From Mus musculus (Eukaryota; Chordata; Mammalia; Rodentia; Muridae): 64,000 nucleotides of DNA. A program made the position numbers and the translations under genes. Position 1 is the first letter of the stretch. Every line of letters begins with the position of its first letter. This document shows, piece after piece, positions 35,069 through 48,605 of the stretch. Location of the stretch: contig NC_000073.6 of the NCBI RefSeq assembly GCF_000001635.26, positions 91,248,824 through 91,312,823 of the forward strand, read 5' to 3'. The notes beneath the pieces are model-generated. The model ran no database searches, was not told where the DNA came from, and saw only the letters and a program-made list of their open reading frames with translations.

Positions 35069-35144
35069 GGCCTCGAACTCAGAAATCTGCCTGTCTCTGC
35101 CTCCCGAGTGCTGGGATTAAAGGCGTGCGCCACCACTGCCCGGC
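35069..35144 (-). repeat. B1 SINE, right part, split by IAP
   Basis: It resumes with the duplicated GGCCTC and continues to TGCTGGGATTAAAGGCGTGC and the CCGGCC end. It is followed by the B1 duplication CATAATTT at 35145-35152. Confidence 0.93.
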
Positions 35145-35152
35145 CATAATTT

Positions 35153-37882
35153 TTATGTTAAGAAAAATTAACGTGATTTTACAAGAGATCAAATATCATT
35201 AAAAGTCATCAGCCAATCAGAAAGTCTGTGGTTTAAACTCAGGCAGGCATGAGCATGCAAAGAGAGAGTTTTATGTCTTAATGGATCTTCAAGGAGACAA
35301 GAAAATACACGGGGTAAGAGAAAGGTCTGGGAGCAAGAACCTGAGAATTTCAGAAAAGGTCTAAGCTTGCCAGGACTGGGAGTGGATCCAAGAGGAAGAT
35401 GCAGTGACCTTTTTGGCATAACTATGTCATGGTCTGTAGAATGCACCTAGCCTGTGCTGGTTTTGTCTGTGGGATTTGACTCCACAGCCTGAGAGCTGGA
35501 ATGAGAAGCAGGGGCTGGAGGCTCTCCAGGATCCAGGACTGATACATATGTCTTGGCAGAAGTCTAAGTGGGAAACTATCGTGCTCGCAGAAGGTCCTTC
35601 AGTAGCTGACTGCAGGCTTCAGGCTGAGTGCAGAGTCAGGGTGGATGGAGGCTGGTTAGTAGGACAGGCGTCTCTGCTTTCCTTTGCTTGAGTCATCTCC
35701 AGTGTCTTCCATAATAATTTCAATTTCAAATAAAAGAAGGAACCCTTTGCAGTGAAGTAGAGCAGTCGTTCTATTTCTCCCAGTGGGAAACTGTCCTGAC
35801 CTCATAGATAATTGCAAATAGTATCTGAGATAAATGCTACAGTGTAAAAATAAATAATAACATCAAAACTCTATGCTATTTTGATGGCATTTTAAAATGA
35901 TGCCTGACTAGTAGTAATATTTTATCCTTTTGATATTTTGGCTATCCATACTCGGTCAGTTTTATTCCCTCACTGCCACCACCCATACATAGAGTAACTG
36001 TGTTTTCTAGCTTCAAAGTCTCATTTTATAAAAAGATGTCTCAATATGTCTCAGTACAAGATTATTTTTACATAACACCCATGGAAACTGAAGATGGCAT
36101 TTCTGTTGATTTTCTTTTTTCTTTTTGAAATTTTCATTTCTCTCTTCTGAGACTGGCTTCACCGGATATTCCCGTTTAAGTTCATGCACTACCAATTATC
36201 TTTAGTAATTACTTTCTCTTGACTCAGTAATGAATACAGAAAATATTGCTAGTTCATATCTTATAGTAATATATGGCATGTTAAATTACACTGTTAATTG
36301 TAGAACAGTGCATTCAATAAGTATTGGATAATGCCACTAACTTTAAGGACTCTAGCTATCTTGGGAACTTTTATTAAAGGAGATAAGAAAGTGGCATTTA
36401 CTTTACAAGGGTTCTGGATTACAATTGTCCTAAATGATTAACTCAGTATATACATCTAATACTCTAATACCCCAGATATGATGGTGATGGTTCTTATGAT
36501 GATGATGTGCATATGAGAATATGATGTGTATGTATATGCCATGGTACATCTGTCCAACTTTGTGGAGTTTGTTCTTTCCTTTAACTATGTGGGTTATGGG
36601 GATTGAACACAGGTCCTCAGGTTTGGACAGCAAGTGTCATTACTGTTTGAGCCATCCTGTTGGCCCAATTATGTTCACTTTGCACATGACAAATACTGTC
36701 AGATAAACTAGGTGAATATCTTCATATCATTTAACTTGGAAATGGCATAGACTGTATTCAATACAAGCTGTTCAGATTCAAGTTGGTACAGTTTCTCAAA
36801 AATGTCCCATTGCTTTCCTCATGGATAGAGGAGGATTGGCTTCTCAAATTTTTGAAGCTACTCTAATACTTTCCCACTTACTCAAAAACAAAAGGTATGG
36901 AATAGAGCTGTCTTTTTGTTATGCATTTCAAAGGAAAAAGAAGGCAGTGAACTGATTTGTCATAAGAAAGAGAGACATTGAGCCAGTAGGTGGAGATGGA
37001 AGTGGATAGAAAAAAGCCTATTTAATGCTATTGTTGTTTTGTTATTCATTCACTCATTCATTCATTCACTTATTTTACTACCCAGTCGCTGCCTTCTCCT
37101 GGTCCCTGGTACCCCCTTCCAGTTCCATCCCTCCATACTCCCTGCCCTTCTCTTCTGAAAGAAATCTTTTGTCCCACATGCTAAGCTAGAAATTAGAACC
37201 TAGGTTGGGGCTGAATGCTGTGGAAATTCTTCTGAAGTGTTTGTCTTGGAAGAATCTCAACCATTAGTTTAAATCTGTGATTACACCATCAATTTCCAGC
37301 TCTTTCTAAGGTCATTTGGTGACACAATGCTCTTCAATTCCCCAAACAGCTCACTCTTTTATTGGTTAGATCTCATGAAGGGTTGCTGAACAGGGCTTTC
37401 TTAAATCAAGAATAACAATCAAATCATGTTGTACAGGTAATATAGACCTTACAATTTCTTGACATCATTTCTAATTATCACCAACTCCTAAAGAAAAACA
37501 ACAACAACAAAACAAACAAACAAATAAAAACCAACCAAAACTCTGTGCACTTCAGATATTTGGAGAAACTCATAGCCTACCATTGTATTTGTAATTTATA
37601 AGAGCAAAATCCTGGTCTCTGAGTCTTTATTATATGTATGTGTCTGTTAGGCTATAAAGTATGTCTCTTAACTTTTATTCCCAGTAAGTCCAAGATTTAG
37701 AGTGTTGCTCAGGACATCAGGGCTAGGGCATTCTGAATGCATGCAATCAGGTCAGAAAAGAATGTGCCACACGGGATTGGTTTTTGCAAGTATAAGTGAC
37801 CCCTTAATTTAAAAAAAGTTATCCAAAAACTTCCTGGAAATCATGAGTTCTGAAAGCAACAATATAGGGAAACTTATATTAT

Positions 37883-37883
<1 letters not shown>
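35153..37883. other. Intronic DNA, no gene seen
   Basis: A GC-richer patch at 35440-35700 does not match anything I recognise. A SINE fragment lies at 36585-36668 and short AAAC/AAC runs near 37497-37530. Confidence 0.5.
36585..36668 (-). repeat. B2/B4-type SINE head fragment
   Basis: GGGGATTGAACACAGGTCCTC..GACAGCAAG..GAGCCATCCTGTTGGCCC is the antisense of a tRNA-derived SINE promoter half. Confidence 0.65.
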
Positions 37884-37931
<48 letters not shown>

Positions 37932-38012
37932 ATTTACATGAATATATATATGTATATATATGTATATATATATATATATATATGTATGTATTTATATATG
38001 TGTGTGTATACA
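37884..38012. repeat. Compound (CA)n/(TA)n microsatellite
   Basis: (CA)n at about 37885-37928, then TATATATG and (TA)n units to about 38000, then (TG)n. Almost entirely alternating purine-pyrimidine. Confidence 0.95.
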
Positions 38013-40039
38013 CATGGAGATGGAGATTTACTTTAATTTATATGTTGTATAACGTACCGAAAACATTCTGTTTGTATTTAATAGTAATGAATTATAGCAG
38101 AAACAATATATTAAATCGAGTTTAAAAAATTACCTGTGGGCTAATTTTTAGTGAAAATTCACATTAAAAGTGATTCGTATTTATGTCATTAACTTCAGAT
38201 GTAGCACGATAATTATAAACTTTAAAATAATATTTACGCATGTAGCAAGAGTCTAAACTGACATATGAAAGAGTTAGCCCCAACTAAAGTACAATTAGAT
38301 TTTATAGCCTACAGTAGATATCTTTCACAAGTAACAGACTAAAAAATTCAATTGTTCCATCTAAACAACAGATTTGCATCCTTGATCTGAAATTAGTCCT
38401 GTGTACTCTTAACAAAATTACTAAATCTTTCTGGTATTGGTTTACTCATTTATGATTTCAATCTAAAGTCTACTGTACTGACAATTTGTAACTTTTTTGG
38501 GGGAAGCCTATATCCATGTTCCTAGGTATGAATTACTTTCTTCTAAAAGCCTCTCTATTCATTCTAATGCTTAAACCTATATTAAAGTATCATTATTAAA
38601 TCCCACTTCTGCTTCATAAAAATACAGCCACTGTATTGTCTAGAAGTAAGTTACATGTTACTTAAAGGTATTTTGACCAGTGACAGCATTGCATTCTGAA
38701 CTTACCAGCAGGTCAAATCAATTTTTGTACAAACAGAGAATATCAGGAATCTGAGGATTTAGACCAGATGCATCTATCCCGTGATTTGGCTGCCTGCCTT
38801 TTTATTACAGTTGTATTATATTTTAATGAATTACCAGAGAAGGATTCATGCAAACACTGTCATGTATTTTTTGTAGTTGGAATCTCCTGACATATGTAGA
38901 GTAATTAAGAATTTCAAGTGAAGTGTTTTTAATATTATACTAGTACATGTTTCTCTGATAGTAGAGTCTAAATAAAATACCTAATTGAAATGAGTAATTG
39001 AATTTTCAAAGCAAATTACTAGGAGAAATGGGTTGTACAAAAATTAATTGTGTTTTATCACAGGACATCAGGACTAAATAGATTGCTGTTGATGGTAGAA
39101 AACAAATACATTCCATATCTCTCAATGAGACTATGTCTGTGTAGCTATAACATTAATTTGAATGCCCCTAATAAAGATGAACTTTAAGTTATCATACAAA
39201 TACTTTCTGAAGAAAATCTATTTAAAAAACATCTGGAAATGATATGCATTTTAAGCCGAAATAGTTTGCATTTGAATATTCCCTGTTCTGCAAAAATAAC
39301 AGTGGATAAATAAGCTCTGGAAGCCTTGGTTTTCTTGTCTGAATAATAGAGATACTAATAGTACCAACTCATGGAATTGTCGGGATAATTAAATAAGATA
39401 ATAGACGTTAATGGCCTGGAACACTGCATGGCTAAGTGTGTAAGTATTAGAGGTATTTGTATTTCAAATCCATATAATTGCACTCAAAACCCATACAAAA
39501 ACAATTTTAATGTGTTTTTCTAACAAAATTTGTTTTTCAAAAAGTAAATAATCATCGTCTGATTGTGTTTTATAAATCTGAATAATTGTACCTGAATTTG
39601 ATTAAATCTGAGTTCACCTTCCTCAAATTGCTTTGTATTCCAAATGAGTCTATATTTAGCCAAGAGACAGGGATGCCAATAGGCCTAGGAATGAAGAGGC
39701 TTATTCTAAGCTGCTGGCTTGTCATGTCAGATTCTTTGTGACTGGAGTGCTGCAGGCAATCTAGCTGTAGTTACAAGATCATGGAAAACAGTACCCTGTT
39801 CTTTCCCTCACTGCTTCTTAAGCTTCAAGGTACAAAAGCTTAGTAACTGATTAGGTTTCCCACGCTGAATCTTTCCTACCGTTGTTGAGGTGCTATGGTT
39901 TTCTTTATTAAGACCCAGGAAAGTGAATTAATTTTTGTCTACCCCGGTACCAAAGCGAAAATCTTGAAAGTTGCTCTAAATTTTATTTATTTACCCACAA
40001 TCTTTAAGTGCTTGGTTTAGTTTTGATGATCCCATTTTC

Positions 40040-40041
<2 letters not shown>
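38013..40041. other. Intronic DNA, no gene seen
   Basis: AT-rich sequence with no recognisable repeat. It is one of the longer repeat-free stretches of the window. Confidence 0.5.

Positions 40042-40080
<39 letters not shown>
40042..40080. repeat. (TG)n microsatellite
   Basis: TG run at the edge of a B4-type SINE. Confidence 0.97.
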
Positions 40081-40082
<2 letters not shown>

Positions 40083-40433
40083 AGGCACTTGTGCTCAGCT
40101 CATGGATGGTCATATGAATGCAGATGTGGGGGTTCAGCACCTTAAGTGTGGAAGTCAGAATAAAAACAAAAACGCAAGCTTATGTTCTTGCCTTCTACTG
40201 TGTTTGAGGCAGGCTCTCTCTTTCCTCCTTCATGTCTGAATGCTCCAGGATAACTGTCTCATGAGCTTCAGGGAAGCTATTTGCAGTTCTCAAATTGTCG
40301 AACAGCACTAGGTCTACAGAAATATGTAACCACACCCAGCCTTGCATGGTTCTAAGCACTGAAACTCAGGTCCAGTCCTTAAACCAGGCACAGCAAGCAC
40401 CTTATCAACTGGGCCATACACCACTCTAGCCCT
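40081..40433 (-). repeat. B4-type SINE
   Basis: ACAGGCACTTGTGCTC, GAATGCAGATGTGGGGGTTC, TTTGAGGCAGGCTCTCTC and AACCACACCCAGCC, then ACTCAGGTCC and CTTATCAACTGGGCCATA. This is the antisense layout of the B4 family, well diverged. Confidence 0.7.
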
Positions 40434-41924
40434 CTAATATTTCAAATCCTTCCTCTCTCACTAGTTACTATGCACCATCCTACATCCAGTTGAAGCTATT
40501 ACTTAAACTAGATTTTTCTTTTAACTAAATACTCATTCTCATATAATAATTGAAGGTATTTTTTTATTTTTTTAATTTATTTTCCACATCAGAAGCAGGG
40601 ACCAACTTTTTTTTATTTGTTTAATGCCGAAGATGAGAAATATTTTTGGAGGATGGGAATTTTTAAAACTGAAAATTCTATAAAAATCAATTTGCTGTTT
40701 GCCACATCACATGTAAAGGGTTTTTAAAAAATGTGCAGTCATTGGTAGTGAATCCCAAGTCTATTGTAGTCCAGTTTTGCCTTCCCAGAGTAAACTCCTC
40801 TGGTGAGCCTGAGTTCTAGAGTCAATAGACCTGTTCATAAAACCTAAGTAGCTCTCTACCAAGTATTTCAGCAAGTTACTTCATGCTTCAATTTCCTTAC
40901 AAGTAAAATCAAGATAATACTGTATGACTTGATCCTTTTAAAGATCAAATGCAGTCATACAGGTTTCCTATGTGGTGGGTATTAGGAAGTCTTAATTTAT
41001 CCTCCTTAATATTATATCTAAACTTTTCAGTACCCCGCACTTGCAAATAATGAAGTCAGGAAAGCATATTCATGGTTCTAAGAGACATAGATACTTCTTA
41101 GCCCTGTGACATTGGGAAAAATACTCAACTTCTGTATGGTTCAGTTTTACCTATATGTTTCTGGGGATCATGGGACGTATTCAATGAGGTTGTAAGAAGA
41201 TTAAGTGAGACAACCTACATAAGTGTTTAGCAACATAGAAAATGCTCAGAAAACTGGTTCAATAAATATAATGAGTGGCTTAGGATCTGCCGTTCTTCAG
41301 AGCACATAGTCACAATAGTCTTATTTACACAACTTTACAATGATCAAACTTATCTATTTTCTACTCACTCATATTTTTGTTCACTGTGTTTAGTGGAGAA
41401 ATTGCTTGTTATAGGCAATTTTATATTTATGTAAGAAAGAAGTAGAATATTTTCATCAGTGCTGGTCTCATTTGAAACCATAGTATTTTAGCTGCATTTA
41501 TGGATAAATTGTTGAATCAGGAAACTTATTCCATTTCTATAAAGAATACTTATTAAATTAAAATCTTCTTGAAGGTGTACCTACCTGATATAGTGGTTAT
41601 TTTTCCAATGCACCAACACATATTACTCAATATATGAATATATAATATTTATTAGTATATATACCAATCATTCAATAAATAACACATGTGTGTATTTTTA
41701 TTAAATTATGAGTTCATTGTAAGTACTATGTAATATTCTGCTAGCAAAATTATCACCATAGTCCATGTATAATAAATATTAAATTGTTATAGTCGAAGTC
41801 AATGAAAATGACAATGCATAATAAATCACAAAGTCGTTTCATGCAAATGCCAAATTCTTATTCTATGCTTTAAAAATAATTATTCCTACATAATCAGTTA
41901 TTTTAGTAGTTTTATTTCTTTTAA
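40434..41924. other. Intronic DNA, no gene seen
   Basis: AT-rich intron without recognisable elements. Confidence 0.5.
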
Positions 41925-42420
41925 TGGCTTCAGCTGTCTACAGATGTTTTCTTTTATTTTTGAGATTATAATTACATCATTATTCGTTTTCCTGTTCTCC
42001 CTCTAAATCCTATCATAGACTCCTTTTTGCTCTCTTTCAATTTCATGGCCCATTTCTTTTGTTAAATATCATTACATGTACGTAGGTATATGCATATGAA
42101 AGTATGTTTCTAACTATGACTTGTCCAATCTGCATAACGTTACTTCTATGTACATTTTCAGGGGTGACCATTTGGTAATACTAACTAGACAGTGTTCTCT
42201 TCCCTGGAGGCAGCTAATTCTTCTATTCTCAGCATTCCTAAGTTACCTGAATTTCTTTGTATAGGGTTGAGGCCCCATAGGCTTTCTTTCATCCACTTTG
42301 GCATGTCTACTATTGTTGTATTTGTTCTGATCATGTTTAGTCAGTAATTTAATGATTTAATTTACAGATTACATCTAAGCCTAATGGGCATATGCTAGAC
42401 ACTTTCCAAAACGATGTTGC
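41925..42420 (-). mobile_element. Lx-type L1 3' UTR fragment
   Basis: TTTTTGAGATTATAATTACA, GGGGTGACCATTTGGTA, TCTCAGCATTCCTAAGTTAC, GGGTTGAGGCCCCATAGGC and CCACTTTGGCATGTCTA. It is a longer version of the block at 3440-3740. Confidence 0.65.
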
Positions 42421-42694
42421 TGAAGCTAATGATGAAATAATTGTATGATTCAGTGACACTTTGAGGAATTTTTTGGCAATCATAAGACAACATAAGACAC
42501 GGTATTTGAACGTATAGTGACTGTAAGATAAAATATGGCTGCCCTAGAGAGTCTGAACAATGAGGAAACCAATGGGCATGCTAACACAGAAGGGGTAGTT
42601 TTAACATAGCCATAAAGTACTATGTGCAAATGGGTAATGCTGAAAACAGAGAAGTTGTCTTCCCCAAGAAGTAGCCTCTGGTGGGTTATACAAT

Positions 42695-42762
<68 letters not shown>

Positions 42763-42800
42763 GCAGAGGCAGAGACAGAGACAGAGACAGAGATAGAGAG
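42695..42800. repeat. (CA)n followed by (GA)n microsatellite
   Basis: (CA)n 42695-42736, then (GA)n and AGACAG units to about 42800. Confidence 0.97.
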
Positions 42801-43902
42801 AATTAAAGAAAAAGGGCTATGAATTTGAAGGAGAACAAGGGAGTTCTTGGATTCATGGGAAAGGCTGGAATGAGGAAAGGAAAGTGGGGGAAATGATGTA
42901 AGTATATTAATTTTTTAAAAGCCAAAATGTTATATTTTTTTAAAAAGCTGAAGGATTTAACCATACCTGTTTCAGCTGTGCATCCTGGATATGTCATTTT
43001 ACTTTTACAAAATCAGTTTCTATTCTGTCAAAGGGATCTGGTAAGACCTAGGCTTACTCTAAAGGATAGTACAGAGGGGATTAATGGATTACTGGTTTTT
43101 GGAACCCATTAACCATTGCACAAAGGTGGCTATTATGACCTTAAGCAAAGTACAGAGTCACCATTTTTCTTCCGATGGCTCTGTATATTACGATGTTTAT
43201 TCATGGATATTGTTTACTGGAAAGTATTACAGTGACTAAGAGCAATGGAGTAAGCTATTTAAACAGTTTCTACATGTCAACTCAATTAATTGCATACAAG
43301 AGACAATTTGAATCATGCGAAATGTTCTTGGAAACCATTCATAACTTAGCAAAAGCTAAATAAATCCATCTGCTCTCCTGGAGTTTTATGGTAGCATCTC
43401 CATATTGTACAACAAGTGATATTAGTGGATTCAGGATTAGTACCCGATGTATTCTTTTTATAAACAGAAATAGAAGATCAATTAAATAAATCACAATCAG
43501 GTGAAATATCCACTTACATTTATTCATTTTCTTCTCAGCCAAGAGATTGGGACGAAAGATTTAAAATGGAGAGTTTATTCTTTGATAAATCAAAGTAAGC
43601 AGTCAAAATTGTAGAATTTATATCATAAGTTATTGAAAGAAAGAATGAGTGTAGTATTGTCACTTTACCAGTACCCTTCTTTAACCAACCACAAAAAGAT
43701 GCAAGCAAATCACCTGTATCTGAATAAGAATACTGTATGAATTCACCAGGACAGAAGAAACTCAAATACTTAAAAAATTTCTATGTAACTACAATGTAGT
43801 TTCTAATGAGTAACCACAGCAAATTAAACTCTCAATTTCCTCAGAAAATTCCTTAGAAAATTGAGCAACTCAAGTATTCACATGAACATGTTTTAATCTT
43901 GT
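42801..43902. other. Intronic DNA, no gene seen
   Basis: AT-rich sequence without recognisable repeats. Confidence 0.5.
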
Positions 43903-44980
43903 ATTTGTTTGTTTGTTTGTTTATTTAAAACTCTAGATTTTATTCCCCTCCTGATTCACCCTCTGACTGTTCCACATCTTATACCTCCCCCCCTCTCCGC
44001 TCCTCTGTCTCCACGAGGATGTCCCCACCCCCACCCCCACCCCCACCCCACTTGAACTCTCAACTACCTGGGGCTTCCAGTCTCTTGATGCTGGATTTTC
44101 TCTGACTGAACACAGACATGGTAGTCCTGTGCTGTATATGTGTTGGGGGGGTGGGGGGGAGGTCTCATATCAGCTAGTGTATGCTGCCTGGTTGGTGGTC
44201 CAGTGTTTGAGAGATCTCGGGGGTCCAGGTTAACTGAGACTGCTGGTCCTCCTACAGGGCAGCCCTCTTCCTCAGCTTCTTCCAGCTTTTCCCTAATCCA
44301 ATCACAGGAGTCAGCAGCTTCTGTCCATTGGTTGGGTGTAAATATCTGCATCTGACTCTTTCAGCTTCTTGTTGGGTCTTTTGGGTGACAGTCATGATAG
44401 GTCCCTTTTTGTGAGCACTCCATAGCCTAAGTAATAGTGTCAGGCCTTGGGACCTCCCTTGAGCTGGATCCCACTTTGGGCCTGTCGCTGGAACTTCTTT
44501 TCCTCAGGCTCCTCTCCATTTCCATCCCTGTTGTAGTTCTTTCAGACAGGAACAATTATGGGTCAGAGTTTTGACTGTGGAATGGCAACCCCCTCCCTCA
44601 CTTGATGCCCTGACCTTCTGCTGGAGATGGGCTCCACAAGTTCCTTTTCCCCACTGTAAGGCATCTTCAAAGTTCCTTCGTTTGATGTCCAAAAGGCTTT
44701 CACCTCCCAGGTCTCTGGTACATTCTGGAGGGTTTCCCCAACCTCCCACCTCCCGAGGTTGCCTGTTTCCATTCTTTCTGCTGGCCCTCAGAGCTTCAGT
44801 CCTCTCCTTGTCCAATACCACATCATCCCCTCCCCCACACCCATCCACTTTCCCTCCCAGGTCCCTCCCTCCCTCACCACTTGTTATTGCTTTCTTCTCC
44901 CACTTAAGTGGCAATGAGGCGTCCTCACTTCAGCTTGTTGACCTTTAAGAGTTCCATGGACTGCATCTTTGGTAGTCTGT

Positions 44981-45032
<52 letters not shown>

Positions 45033-45605
45033 TTTTCTAATATCCACTCTTATTCCTTTTGGGTCTGAGTTACCTCACTCAAGATGACATTTTCTAGTTC
45101 CATCCATTTACCTGGAAAACTCAGGATGTCCTCATTCGTAATAGCTAAGTAGTATTCCATTGTGTAAATGAACCACATTTTCTGTATCCATTCTTCTGTT
45201 GTGAGACATCTGGGTTAGTTCCAACTCTGGCTAGCACAAGCAAGGCTGCTATGAACATAGTGGAACACGGGCACCTGTGCTATGGTGGGGCATCTTTTGG
45301 GTATGTTCCCAAGAGTGGTATTGTCTTAATACCACTATTTCCAATTTTCTGAGGAACCTCCAGATTGATTTCCAAAGTGGGTGAAATAGTTTGCAATCCT
45401 ACCAGCAATGGAGGCATGTTCTTCTTTCTCCACATCCTCCCCAACAGGTGCTGTCAAATGAGATTTTGATCTTAGACATTCTGATTGGTGTAAGGTAGAA
45501 TCTCAGGATCATTTTGATTTGTGTTTCTCTGATCACTAAGGACTTTGGACATTTCTTTAGGTGCTTCTCAGCTATTCAAGGTTCCTCCGTCTGAATTCTT
45601 ATTTA
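43903..45605 (-). mobile_element. 5'-truncated older L1 (3' UTR and ORF2 end)
   Basis: A (TTTG)n tail at the left, then 3' UTR with C- and G-rich tracts (44020-44055, 44142-44160). ORF2 C-terminal sequence in antisense follows to about 45605 (CATTGTGTAAATGAACCACA, GAGGAACCTCCAGATTGATT). An expanded (TTTC)n lies at 44980-45033. Many substitutions relative to the young copies at 1980 and 59122, so it belongs to an older subfamily. Open frames of up to 136 codons here are not L1 proteins. Confidence 0.85.
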
Positions 45606-47794
45606 TTTATTGATTGATTGATTTTGTTTGTTTGTTTTTTTTTTTTTAGTGGTTAGCTTCTTAATCACATGAACATTTTTACATGCCTTTATTCTTTTGT
45701 GCTCACATCACAGCATAATCTTCGCTTTGTGTTAAAGCATGCCTTTCTTGATAAGAACATTTGTGGCAAGAACTCAGGCAAACACATTTTGTGGCAAACC
45801 AAGGAGACTGATGAGATAAAGTGCCAGAGTTCTGTCAGGCATCACTAGGCCCAGTTTTTATCTTCTGAAGTTCTTGATGAACTCTTCCTAATTGTCTGCA
45901 TATAAATCATTCAGTTCTACTGGACACACTCAATACTATTTGGATGCTAAGTGTCAGAATATTGAATGCTAGGATCTATTTATGAGCAGAAGCATTTTTA
46001 CTTCCTTGGTTCTCTGTGTCTTCATTTCCTAGCATCATCACATCTCTCTATGAGGGAGGGAGGCAGAATGATCAGAGCATTCATAGCAATGACTGAACCA
46101 TTGGTCTTAAGACCCAGACCAGGCTTCCATCTCTGCCTTTCTTTGCCTTCTTTAATATTTTTCTGTTGTGTGTTGTAGTAACTGTATAATGTTTATGAGT
46201 GATACACTCCAAGGATAAGAAGATGGTAGTGTATCTTCACTAGCCATTTGGTCTATTTGAGGTCACATGTGATATAGCAATCACATGGATTAATCATGGG
46301 GCCATAAACAGAATGCCCATGGGGGCATAGAGAACATTTAATAAAAATAACTGCATTGGCAATACAATTGAGAAAAATGTTCTGTTTATACTCTGAACAA
46401 TAAGTCAAAATTTTCCAAATGAATAGAAAAGGAACATTTCAGATAGAAAAATCAGTATGGAAAAAGCTAGACTTTGTGGCTGTTGTGGAGTCTCTGGGGA
46501 ATACTGTAAAGATGAGAGCTAGATAATCAGAAAGAAGAGTGAGGAGAAAGAAACCCTTAGATGTTGTAAGGGTCAGATTTTGTACATCAGAGGCTTCATC
46601 CTATGGACAGTATAAGCTTATGGAATTATATTAGAAGCACATAAACTTATTTGGGGAACAATTTATTATCATTTCATTTTGTATACAGTGTGTAGAGCAT
46701 GACTGCTCTGTTGTGGAAATATATATGTATTAGCTGCAACAGACCATTGTTAATTTTTTTTCAGGGAAAATAATGGATGGCAGTACGTTTTAGGTGATGG
46801 AGTTCTTTGTTTAATTTCAGTAGCTTTTGGTGTTTATGCCATGACACACTATGTGGGAATGCTTTACTATGTTGTGATGAGGTATTATAGCAACACGATG
46901 GTGTGGCTTAATAAGTAGTATAGGATCTTGGAAGATACCACAGTGGTAAATGTGACTTGTGATCCAAGCTCAGTTCATAGAACCTGTGCATTTTCCCTAT
47001 GGCAACAAAGAAAGGTGGTTTTCAATTGACATGCTGACAAAATGTCTTTTTGTTTTGTTTTGTTTTGTTTTGATTTCAGTCTAAATTCAACATGAAAGAG
47101 TATATCTGGTGGAAGTTAGGAGAAATAAACTGGGTTTTGTTGCTGTTAGTTTTTTGCATTGAGAATCTATAATTATGGCAATTCCCATTACTGGGAAGTT
47201 TATAATGGGCATATTCACACATATTTTATATACATACACACACATGTGTGTGCATGCATTGTGTCTGTGTATGCATGTACATAGGCAAAATTTTCAAAAG
47301 ATTTTAATCATGAAACATTAGAAGTAATTATGAAAAAAAGTAAGTTGTTTTGCACAATACACTACATTAAAAGCTTGTTTAAAAGAGCAAGAAGTAAGAA
47401 GGGGAAGAAGGCTTGTTCTTTTTTAACATCTCAGTGAGTCTCCAGATCTGAGAATTTTACGTAAGCCCACATTCATGAATTCATCTGTGAACACCCACAC
47501 GTGCTGTGTGCTGAACATGATGCTGTTTGCTGAGGCTAAAAGCAGGATCCTAGTCTGGTGGTGAAGATGAACATGCAATATGTACCAGGATAGGTTTATA
47601 AAAAGGATGGATTGTGGAGAGGGGAAGCCAGCAAAGGAAGAGGAAACAGCTATCTGTACAAGTTAACTTTTTTTGAATTCTATATGAAAATAAAACTGTG
47701 AAATTTATCTTTCTAAACTTGGCTTATTTCATGCAGCCTGTTCAAGGACAGTTAGAAATGCCTTTGCTAATATCAGTATATTGTGGTGAGGGTA
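45606..47794. other. Intronic DNA, no gene seen
   Basis: It starts with TTTA/TTGA/TTTG runs to about 45650. A (TTTTG)n lies at 47047-47072. No exon or SINE recognised. Confidence 0.5.
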
Positions 47795-48605
47795 GCATTC
47801 CCCTGTACTGGGGCTTATGATCTTTGCAAGACCAAGAGCCTCTCCTCCCATTGATGTAACTCCTTCCATGGGTATTTTGTTCCCCATTCTAAGAAGGAAC
47901 AAAGTATCCACACTTTAGTCTTCCTTCTTCTTGAGTTTCATGTGTTTTGCAAATTATATCTTGGATATTCTAAGTTTCTGGGTTAATATCCACTTATCAG
48001 TGAGTACAAATCATGTGTGTTCTTTTGTGATTGGGTTACCTCATTCAGGATGATATCCTCCAGATCCATCCACTTGCCTAAGAATTTCATAAATTCATTG
48101 TTTTTAATTGCTGAGTACTCCATTGTGTAAGTGTACCACATTTTCTATATCCATTCCTCTGTTGAGGGACATCTGGGTTCTTTCCAGCTTCTGGCTATTA
48201 TAAATAAGGCTGCTATGAACATAGTGAAGCATGTGTCCTTATTATAAATTGAACATCTTCTGGGTATATGCCCAGAAGACATATAGCTGGATCTTCCAGT
48301 AGTACTATGTCCAATTTTCTGAGGAACTGCCAGACTGATTTCCAGAGTGGTTGTACCAGCTTGCAATCCCACCAGCAATGGAGGAGTGAGTGTTCCACTT
48401 TCTCCATATCCTCGCCAGCATCTGCTGTCACCTGAACTTTTGATCTTAGTTATTCTGACTGGTGTGAGATGGAATCTCAGGGTTGTTTTGATTTGCATTT
48501 CCCTGATGATTAAGGATGTTGAACATTTTTTCAGGTGTTTCTCAGCCATTCGGTATTCCTTAGTTGAGAATTCTTTGTTTAGTTCTGTAACCCATTTCTT
48601 TTTTT
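47795..48605 (-). mobile_element. L1 fragment with internal deletion
   Basis: Antisense L1 3' UTR (CCCCTGTACTGGGGC) jumps at about 47856 directly to TAACTCCTTCCATGGG. The copy at 1980-3064 has about 365 bp between these points. It then runs through ORF2 to TGTAACCCATTTCTTT. Confidence 0.88.

Noticed and set aside
20049..42822. Cys/Val and Thr/His repeat proteins from CA/TG tracts (20049, 26805, 40045, 42480, 42622)
   Set aside because: Direct translations of dinucleotide microsatellites.
44504..44948. Overlapping 125-136 codon frames
   Set aside because: They lie inside an old L1 3' UTR in GC-richer sequence and are not ORF1 or ORF2 protein.
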